Of a stretch of DNA of 64,000 nucleotides, positions 58,243 through 64,000 are shown piece after piece. The DNA comes from G963717155 sp963717155 (GTDB lineage Bacteria; Actinomycetota; Thermoleophilia; Gaiellales; JALYLC01), in contig OY970326.1 in assembly GCA_963717155.1 (NCBI GenBank), forward strand, positions 992,001 through 1,056,000. Direction: 5' to 3'. How positions within the stretch are numbered: the first letter of the stretch is position 1; every line of letters begins with the position of its first letter. The notes beneath the pieces were generated by a model that saw only the letters and a list, made by a program, of their open reading frames with translations, searched no databases and was not told the origin of the DNA. The position numbers were made by a program, and so were the translations under genes.

Positions 58243-58715
58243 GCTCCCGGCTTGTAGATCATGTCGATGAGCAGCAGCACGAAGATCGCGATGGCTGCGA
58301 GATGCAGCGTCGCGCCCGTCGGCGCGCGGAGGCGTGCCAGCACCTCGGCCTCGGTGCCCTCGTCGGAGCTCTCCGCCAGCTTCTGGATCTCCGTGTAGTA
58401 CGCGCCGCTGCGGCGGCCGACCTCCGCGAACGCGGCCCAGAGCACGATCCCCGCGATGATCCAGCCGTTCCAGATCTTGAAGATGTCGGAGTCGAGGGCG
58501 AGGATCACGCCGAACAGGATGACGAGGCCGAGTCCGGCCCCGATGAGCACCGTCCCCACGGGGGCCACGCGGAACAGCGTCCGCGTCTGCTCGAGCGTCG
58601 TCATGCGCCTGCTGTTGAACACGAGGACGCTGAACAGCACGAGGGCCGACGCGACGGCGAACGCCGACACGAGGTGGAGCGCGAGCATCCACTCGTAGAA
58701 CCCGACCGCAAGCAT
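58239..58715 (-). CDS. Membrane protein, four helices (DUF2269-like partner)
   Basis: The 158-residue product has an N-terminal helix with HLVSAFAVASALVLFSVLV and further helices (VLIGAGLGLVILFGVILAL, WIIAGIVLWAAFAEVG, LAAIAIFVLLLIDMI). I choose ATG 58715 because TAGACT ends 7 nt before it, as in other leaderless genes here; a longer frame upstream lacks membrane character. Size and helix pattern parallel the downstream gene, so the two may form a heterodimer. Confidence 0.7.
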   Translation of the reverse strand: MLAVGFYEWMLALHLVSAFAVASALVLFSVLVFNSRRMTTLEQTRTLFRVAPVGTVLIGAGLGLVILFGVILALDSDIFKIWNGWIIAGIVLWAAFAEVGRRSGAYYTEIQKLAESSDEGTEAEVLARLRAPTGATLHLAAIAIFVLLLIDMIYKPGA

Positions 58716-58722
58716 GCGGACG

Positions 58723-58728
58723 AGTCTA
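58723..58728 (-). promoter_or_regulatory. -10 element of a leaderless transcript
   Basis: On the minus strand TAGACT is followed by 7 nt and the ATG of the membrane-protein gene. No Shine-Dalgarno is seen. Confidence 0.6.
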
Positions 58729-58867
58729 CTGAGAGTGAAATGGCGACGCGAACCTTCGTCGTTTCCTCGGGTTTTTTGGTGCATCCAGGTATCGCGGCGG
58801 CGGACCGGCTGCTATGGTCGCCGGAGCACCTCGAGCGGGACGGGGAGCACGGATCGAACGGAAGGCC

Positions 58868-59119
58868 ATGACCGAACGTGAGGCGGTTGAGTCGTCCGGT
58901 GTGCGCTGCCAGGCGCGGCCGGCCGCTGCGCGCCACGGATGGCGCGAGGACGTGCTGTGCGCAAGCCAGGCGAACACGTCGGTGTGCTTCCGCGGAGTGG
59001 ACATGCCGGTCTGCCGCATGCACGAGGCGGCGTTCGCGCGGTGGGGAGGCGAGGCCGAGGCGAAGGCCACATCGCTCTGGGCCTGGTCGCCGGACCCGGC
59101 TCCCGCGCGCGTCGAGTAG
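58868..59119 (+). CDS. Small Cys/His-containing protein of unknown function
   Basis: The 83-residue product contains VRCQARPAAARHGWRED, VLCASQANTSVCF and MPVCRMHEAAFARW. The spaced Cys and His could bind a metal. GGAAGG lies directly before the ATG. It is divergent from the membrane-protein pair; a TATGGT box near 58813 may be its -10. No family recognised. Confidence 0.6.
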   Translation: MTEREAVESSGVRCQARPAAARHGWREDVLCASQANTSVCFRGVDMPVCRMHEAAFARWGGEAEAKATSLWAWSPDPAPARVE

Positions 59120-59216
59120 CGCTCCGGCGCGATCAGCGCCGCCGTGACTCCGTGCGATATGGGCGGACGCGCGCTGTCGTAGGCTCCCGCCGTCGACCCA
59201 CGTGAGGAGCAGGTGC

Positions 59217-60603
59217 ATGGCTGGCCACGACGAGTCCGCCGACGTCTTCGTCGCGTTCGGCATCACCGGCGATCTGGCTCGTCAGATGACGTTCTACTCG
59301 CTGTACCGGCTCGAGAGCCGCGGTCTGCTCGACTGCCCGATCGTCGGAGTCGCCGTCGACGACTGGTCGATCGAGGAGCTGCGCGCACGCGCACGTGAGG
59401 CGATCGCGGCGCACGGCGACGTCGACGCGGACGTATTCGCGCGGCTCGCCCGCGGCTCTCGTACGTGCGGGGTGACTTCGGCGATCCCGACACGTTCACG
59501 CGGCTCGCGAAGAAGCTCCGGGGCACGCAGCAGCGCGTCTTCTACCTCGAGGTTCCGCCGTCGCTGTTCGCGACCGTCGCGCGAGGGCTGCACAAGGCCG
59601 ACCTGCTCGACGGGCGCCCGCGTCGTGATCGAGAAGCCGTTCGGGCACGACCTGCCGTCGGCGCGGTCTCGCTCGACGCCGATCTGCGCGAGTACCTCGA
59701 CGAGTCGCAGATCTATCGCGTCGACCACTTCCTCGGAAAGCTCGGGCTGCAGGAGATCCTGTACCTGAGGTTCGCGAACTCGATGCTCGAGCCCGTCTGG
59801 AACCGGAACTACGTCGCGAGCGTGCAGATCACGATGGCGGAGAGCTTCGGCGTCGAGGCGCGCGGCCACTTCTACGATCCCGTCGGTGCGCTGCGCGACG
59901 TCGTGGTCAACCACCTGCTGCAGCTGCTTGCCGCCGCCGCGATGGAGGCTCCTGCCGGCGCCGACGCGAGGACGCTGAAGGACTCGAAGTTCGCGGTGTT
60001 CCGCTCGATGCCGGACGCGGATCCGAAACGCTACGTCCGCGGGCAGTACCAGGGCTACACCGAGATCCCGGGTGTCGCCGAGGGCTCGCAGACCGAGACG
60101 TACGCGGCCGTCCGGCTCGAGATCGACAACTGGCGCTGGGCAGGCGTTCCGTTCTTCGTTCGCACCGGAAAGCGCCTCGCCGCGACCGAGACCGAGCTGC
60201 GGCTGGTCTTCAAGCAACCGCCGCGGCTCGGGTTCATGCTCGAGGGCCGCCGGTTGCCGGAGCCGAGCCAGCTCATCATCAGGCTCGATCCGCACCCTGG
60301 GGTGCGGCTGATCCTCGATGCGCACCGCGCCGATCGCGACGGGCCCGCGGAGATCGAGCTCGACATGACGTTCGACCGGGAGGGAGGGGAGGGGGCGACG
60401 CCCGTACGAGGTCCTGCTGCATGCCGCAATGGAGGGCGTCGGCGCGCCGTTCACGCGCCAGGACAGCATCGAGGAGACGTGGCGGATCGTCCAGCCGCTG
60501 CTCGACGCACCGCCGCGTGTCGCTGAGCTACAAGCCGGGCTCCTGGGGGCCCGCGAAGGCCGACCGCCTCGTGGAGTGGCGCAAGCCGTGGCTCGCCTCA
60601 TAG
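59217..60603 (+). pseudogene. zwf: Glucose-6-phosphate dehydrogenase, interrupted by about five frameshifts
   Basis: Together the frames cover a full-length G6PD of about 460 residues: VFVAFGITGDLARQMTFYSL (cofactor motif), YVRGDFGDPDTF, VVIEKPFGHDL, IYRVDHFLGK (active site), FANSMLEPVWNRNYV, PFFVRTGKRL and finally YKPGSWGPAKADRLVEW. The frame changes near 59452, 59607, 59655, 60400 and 60515. All parts are well conserved, so single-base sequence errors are more likely than decay. A GAGGAG ribosome-binding site precedes the ATG. If functional, it opens the oxidative pentose phosphate pathway. Confidence 0.85.
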
Positions 60604-60625
60604 GTGTCGGATAGCGTGCGGGTCA

Positions 60626-60938
60626 GTGCGTCTCGCTCTGATCCGCGTGTTCCAGGTGATGGCGATCATCGAGGCAGTCACCTGGACCGGACTGCTCATC
60701 TCCATGATGTTCAAGTACTTCATCAACGGTGATCAGCTCGGCGTTCGCCTGTTCGGCGGACTGCATGGCTTCGCCGCGATCGGCTACGTGATGGCCGTGT
60801 TCCTCGTGCGCCCCGAGGTGAACTGGAGCAACCGGACGACGACCCTCGCGCTCGCTCGCGGCGGTGCCACCCCTCGCCTCGCTGTGGTTCGTGAAAAAGG
60901 CCGTGCCCCGCGCGCTGGCGCTCCCCCCGAACCCGTAG
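60626..60938 (+). CDS. DUF3817 membrane protein, with one frameshift
   Basis: The first about 75 residues (RVFQVMAIIEAVTWTGLLI, FGGLHGFAAIGYVMAVFLV) match small actinobacterial DUF3817 membrane proteins. Near 60855 the frame must change to give AAVPPLASLWFVKKAVPRAL, which is the normal end of this family, stopping at TAG 60936-60938. Starts with GTG with TAGCGT 8 nt upstream. Total length (about 103 residues) is typical. Confidence 0.75.
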
Positions 60939-60955
60939 ACGCGAGCGAGGACGTC

Positions 60956-61865
60956 GTGGCCCTGACCACCCCCGTCTCGGCGCGTCTCGATACCAGCGAG
61001 CAGCGGCGCGGCCAGATCTACGTCGCGCTCGGGGCGGTCGCGTGGTCGACCGCAGGGCTCGCGCAGCGCGACCTGTCGGTGGACGTGGCCACGCAGCTCG
61101 GCGGGCGCGCCTTGTTCGCAATGCTGGCGCTGTTCGTGTTCGTCGCGGTCTCGGAACGGGATCGCGGTGTCGTCGCGGCCTTCCGTGGCATCGGCAGGAC
61201 CGGCCTCGTCGTCGCCGCGCTCGTGGCGATCTCGTCGGCGACGTTCATCATCGCGCTCAACCACACGAGCGTCGCCCACCTGCTGTTCCTGCTCGCGATC
61301 GCGCCGCTGACGGCGGCGCTCCTGGCCAGGGTCACCCTCGGCGAGCTCATCGCCCCCCGCACCTGGGCCGCGATGCTCATCGCGCTCGTCGGAGTCACGC
61401 TGATGGTGAGCACCGGGGGTGGCGGCGGCGCGCTGGGGAATGCGCTCGCGATCGTGTCGATGCTCTCCTTTGCCGGAGCGATCGTGATCACGCGCCACCG
61501 CCGCGAGATCTCGATGGCTCCCGCGACATGCCTCTCGCAGCTGTTCGTCGTCGTGGCCTGCCTGCCGTTCGTGAGTCCGGGCTCGGCCGATGGCAAGGAC
61601 ATGCTCCTGCTCGCCGCGCTCGGGATCGGGCAGATCGGCCTCGGGCTCGCGTTGCTGACGGTCGGGGCTCGCCTGATCCCTGCCGCGCAGACGGCCCTGA
61701 TCTCGCTGCTCGAGGTCGTGCTCGGGCCGCTCTGGGTGTGGATCGCCTACGACGAGCAGCCGAGCGCCGTGACACTCGCTCGGCGGCGCGATCATCGTCG
61801 TCGGGATCCTCGTGCAGACGGGCTACGCGTTGCCGCGTAGACTCGGCCGACCACTGGAGGAGTAG
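60956..61865 (+). CDS. EamA/DMT-family transporter, frameshift near the C-terminus
   Basis: The about 300-residue product has ten predicted helices in two EamA repeats: IYVALGAVAWSTAGLAQR, FIIALNHTSVAHLLFLLAI and VTLGELIAPRTWAAMLIAL, then FAGAIVITRHRR and QTALISLLEVVLGPLWVW. The end (GGAIIVVGILVQTGYALP) is reached only after a frame change near 61777. Probably an exporter of small metabolites; substrate unknown. GTG start with GAGG upstream. Confidence 0.8.
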
Positions 61866-61868
61866 TCG

Positions 61869-62627
61869 ATGTGCGCACCGTTTGATTCGCGACCGCCCGT
61901 CCCGGCCGATCGCAGGGGCCTCCGTCAGCCATCGCCACGAGGCGCTCGAGGCCGACGGCTGCCAGCGGTTCGAGGCCTTCGTCGCGCTGCCCGACCGTCC
62001 GACCGAGTCCGCGGGCGTCGTCGTGTTGCCGGATGTTCGCGGCCTCTTCCCGTTCTACGAGGAGCTCGCGATGCGCTTCGCCGAGCGCGGGCATCCTGCG
62101 GTCGCGATCGACTACTTCGGCCGGACGGCGGGTGTCGCGACCCGCGACGCCGACTTCCCCTACACGGATCACGTGCCACTCGACGACGCCGGAGCAGGTG
62201 CAGATGGACATCGGCGTCCGCCGTCGCGTTCCTGCGCTCTCCGAGCGGCGGCGCGTGCGCGGCCGTCGCGACTGTCGGCTTCTGCTTCGGGGGTCGCCAC
62301 AGCTGGCTCGCCGCAGCGGGCGGGCACGGGCTCGTGGCGGCGGTCGGCTTCTACGGCATGCCGGGCGAGCGCAACGGCCAGCCGGGCCCGACCGACGCGG
62401 TCGATCAGATGGAGGCGCCGATCCTCGCGCTGATGGGCGGGGCCGATCGGCGATTACCGCCGATGTCGTGGCCGAGTTCGAGTCGGCTCTCGACGGCGGC
62501 CGGAGTCGAGCACGAGGTCGTCACCTATCCCGGCGCGCCGCACAGCTTCTTCGATCGTCGCTACGAGGAGTTCGCCGACGCGTCTGCCGACGCCTGGCAG
62601 CGCACGCTCGCGTTCATCGATCGCTGA
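61869..62627 (+). pseudogene. Dienelactone-hydrolase-family protein with several frameshifts
   Basis: Combined frames give an alpha/beta hydrolase of about 250 residues. The N-terminal part is MCAPFDSRPPVPAD, followed by GVVVLPDVRGLFPFYEELA, AIDYFGRTAG, TPEQVQMDIG and AVAFLRSPSGG. The nucleophile region is TVGFCFGGRHSW (Cys as in dienelactone hydrolase), then VGFYGMPG, PILALMGGADR, and the His in YPGAPHSFFDRRYEEF. Frame changes are needed near 61918, 62185, 62215, 62448 and 62500. The last part is intact, so sequence errors are likely. Confidence 0.75.
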
Positions 62628-62656
62628 GTACGGCTGACGCGGAGACGACTCCTGGG

Positions 62657-62662
62657 TAGAGT
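62657..62662 (+). promoter_or_regulatory. -10 element of a leaderless transcript
   Basis: TAGAGT is followed by 6 nt and the GTG of the GNAT gene, without a ribosome-binding site. Confidence 0.6.
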
Positions 62663-62668
62663 CGGGCG

Positions 62669-63166
62669 GTGCCCGAGCTGCAGCGTCTCCGGGCCGATCA
62701 TGCCGTAGCGGTGCTCGCCTTCGAGCGGACGAACCGCGCCTACTTCGCTGCAGCGGTCTCCGACCGTGGTGATGACTACTTCGAGCAGTTCCGCGCGCAG
62801 TTCGATGCCCTGTTGGCCGAGCAGGAGGCGGGCATCGCCGCCTACCACGTGCTCGTCGACGACGACGGATCGGTCATGGGCCGGTTCAACCTGATCTTCG
62901 TCGGGGACGGCACGGCGGAGCTCGGGTATCGGGTCGCACAGCACGTCGCCGGCCGCGGCGTGGCGACGGCGACCGTCCGGGAGCTGTGCGGGCTGGCGGC
63001 GAGCCGCTACGGACTGCGCAGGCTCAGGGCGGCCACGGCCGAAGGGAATGCCGCATCACGGAAGGTGCTGGTCAACGCCGGGTTCGTACCGGTCGGCCCG
63101 GCCGATCCGGATCATCTCGGCGGCAAGCTGGGAACCTGGCATCAGCGGGACCTCGAGGTCGGCTGA
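62669..63166 (+). CDS. GNAT acetyltransferase (RimJ/RimL type)
   Basis: The 165-residue protein follows the RimJ/RimL pattern: LRADHAVAVLAFERTNRAYF, a central MGRFNLIFVGDGTAELGYRV, and the acetyl-CoA region HVAGRGVATATVRELCGLA. RRLRAATAEGNAASRKVLVN and AGFVPVG follow. It probably acetylates an alpha-amino group of a protein or small molecule. First intact gene after the frameshifted stretch. Confidence 0.9.
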   Translation: MPELQRLRADHAVAVLAFERTNRAYFAAAVSDRGDDYFEQFRAQFDALLAEQEAGIAAYHVLVDDDGSVMGRFNLIFVGDGTAELGYRVAQHVAGRGVATATVRELCGLAASRYGLRRLRAATAEGNAASRKVLVNAGFVPVGPADPDHLGGKLGTWHQRDLEVG

Positions 63167-63219
63167 CCTCGACTGACGCCGACCGTCCCACCGCTGAAGC
63201 TGAGCGGGCGCGCGCGGCG

Positions 63220-63225
63220 TATCAT
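63220..63225 (+). promoter_or_regulatory. -10 element of a leaderless transcript
   Basis: TATCAT is followed by 7 nt and the GTG of the STAS gene. A weak GGA is the only purine run between them. Confidence 0.55.
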
Positions 63226-63232
63226 CGTCGGA

Positions 63233-63610
63233 GTGAAGCCGGCGATCACCATCACCGACGACAGCGGTGTCTCCGTCGTCGAGCTGCAGGGCGAGCACGA
63301 TCTCGCGACCGCGTCGGAGGTCCGCGACGCGCTCGAGTCGGCTCTGACCGAACGTCGCGCAGTCGTCGTCGAGCTGACGCTGACCGACTTCATCGACTCG
63401 AGCATCCTCGGGGTGCTGCTCGCCGGCCTGAGACGCGCCCGTGAGGCGAGCCTCGGATTCGTGTTCGTCGTCCAGGGGGACGATGGCCGAGCGGTCAACC
63501 GAACGCTGGCCGGGAGTGGCCTCCTCGCGTTCTTCCCGATTCGCGGGTCGCTCGCCGAGGCGACCGAAGCCGCCCGGGCCGGCACGAATCAGCCCGGGCC
63601 GGCGTCCTGA
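63233..63610 (+). CDS. STAS-domain anti-sigma factor antagonist
   Basis: The 125-residue protein is one STAS domain: VSVVELQGEHDLATASEVRD, VVVELTLTDFIDSSILGVLL with the phosphorylatable Ser of the DSS motif near residue 60, and LAFFPIRGSLAEA. It would be regulated by phosphorylation by a serine kinase of the SpoIIAB/RsbW type and control a sigma factor. No kinase or sigma gene is adjacent in the window. Confidence 0.9.
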   Translation: MKPAITITDDSGVSVVELQGEHDLATASEVRDALESALTERRAVVVELTLTDFIDSSILGVLLAGLRRAREASLGFVFVVQGDDGRAVNRTLAGSGLLAFFPIRGSLAEATEAARAGTNQPGPAS

Positions 63611-63619
63611 GCCAGGCGG

Positions 63620-63775
63620 CTATGCGCGTCGGCTGCGACCGCGCATCGAGAAGCCGCCCAGCAGGCCGACCAGCAGCAGCACGATCGCGACCACGACGGC
63701 GACCTTCAGGGTGAACACGAAGAAGCCGCCGAAGATGATGGCGAGCAAGATCAGGAGAAGCAGGAAGATAAGCAT
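63620..63775 (-). CDS. Small hydrophobic membrane protein (51 residues)
   Basis: The frame encodes MLIFLLLLILLAIIFGG, a second hydrophobic stretch VAVVVAIVLLLVGLLGG, and a basic end RGRSRRA: two membrane helices with a cytosolic positive tail. A GGAGGGG lies about 11 nt before the ATG. It is convergent with the STAS gene, 10 nt apart. Composition resembles small actinobacterial DUF-type membrane proteins. Confidence 0.6.
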   Translation of the reverse strand: MLIFLLLLILLAIIFGGFFVFTLKVAVVVAIVLLLVGLLGGFSMRGRSRRA

Positions 63776-63815
63776 GCGCGATGCTTCCCCTCCGCTCTCC
63801 GACTGAAACCTGGTC

Positions 63816-64000
63816 CTACGCCGAGACGTCCACGAGCTCGGGCTCCGGATCGACGGCTCGGACCGGCCGGATCAGCGGCAGCACGAGGATCGCTGCGATG
63901 AAGGCGAAGCCCGCGCCGACCAGGAACGCGCGGGCGAACCCCTCGGTCGTCGCCGCGGCGACGCTCGTGCCCCGGGTGAGAAGCTCGCTCGTGTACGAGT
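63816..64000 (-). CDS. C-terminus of an MFS (DHA2-like) transporter, cut by the window edge
   Basis: The minus strand is open from the window edge to a stop at 63816-63818. It ends with ATTEGFARAFLVGAGFAFIAA, read in part as FARAFLVGAGFAFIAAILVL, PLIRPVRAVDPEPELVDVSA. The last helix and the GFxxAFxVGAGF pattern are typical of 14-helix drug exporters (EmrB/QacA type). The rest lies outside the window. Confidence 0.7.
   Translation of the reverse strand, partial: SYTSELLTRGTSVAAATTEGFARAFLVGAGFAFIAAILVLPLIRPVRAVDPEPELVDVSA

Noticed and set aside
59217..60603. Programmed frameshifting in zwf
   Set aside because: Several shifts in both directions, no slippery sites, and neighbouring genes show the same fault; sequence errors explain it better.

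Overview
The window is a high-GC chromosomal segment with actinobacterial character. The first 9.6 kb carry the order ffh-rpsP-khpA-rimM-trmD-rplS-lepB-rnhB-yraN-(YrdC-like)-comM-dprA, typical of Actinobacteria. Start codons are often GTG or TTG, GTGA/ATGA stop-start overlaps are frequent, and several genes have a TANNNT box 6-7 nt before the start codon (leaderless transcription). Together with a bc1-aa3 operon, a selenocysteine formate dehydrogenase and dedicated ETF/EtfD electron transfer, this suggests a respiring Thermoleophilia-type actinobacterium (Gaiellales/Solirubrobacterales-like). The taxonomy is inference.

Layout: 0-1 kb, end of an unidentified gene, YqgE and a small membrane protein. 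1.1-9.6 kb, SRP, ribosome maturation, secretion and DNA-uptake genes. 9.6-12.4 kb, NDH-2, tRNA-Trp(CCA) and a small tRNA-associated island with hairpins, a decayed integrase end and two secreted proteins. 12.4-23.7 kb, a peptidoglycan-recycling locus: on the minus strand a GntR-UTRA-GNAT fusion regulator, an AmiE-like serine hydrolase and a MurQ-NagA fusion; divergently, an oligopeptide-type ABC importer (binding protein, two permeases, two ATPases) with anhydro-MurNAc kinase (AnmK) inside the operon. 23.8-29.8 kb, a HEAT-repeat protein and an operon of large LuxR regulator, SDR, VOC protein and phosphotriesterase-like hydrolase. 29.8-36.8 kb, HAD phosphatase, zinc ribbon and a respiratory operon coxB-coxA-two small membrane proteins-qcrC-qcrA-qcrB, whose CoxA lacks the usual proton-channel residues. 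37-43 kb, two membrane proteins and a formate dehydrogenase operon with an in-frame UGA and SECIS hairpin.

43-46.5 kb holds secreted proteins and an array of ~180-bp repeats with an inverted diverged copy. 46.5-55.5 kb, all minus strand, looks like choline/methylglycine catabolism: GMC (BetA-like) dehydrogenase, FCD-GntR regulator with a palindromic operator, a 278-bp segment closed by 18-bp inverted repeats, dimethylglycine/sarcosine dehydrogenase with a GcvT-like half, then EtfB, EtfA and EtfD to pass electrons to the quinone pool. 55.5-59.1 kb has a secreted acid phosphatase, Cys-rich proteins, a 1-Cys peroxiredoxin and two membrane proteins. 59.2-62.6 kb contains four consecutive genes (zwf, DUF3817, EamA, dienelactone hydrolase) that all need frameshifts, probably sequence errors. 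The end carries GNAT, STAS, a tiny membrane protein and the C-terminus of an MFS exporter.

The most interesting parts are the recycling locus with its two unusual fusions, the divergent oxidase, the structured segment before the dimethylglycine dehydrogenase gene, and the repeat array. No CRISPR array, intact insertion sequence or rRNA gene was seen.
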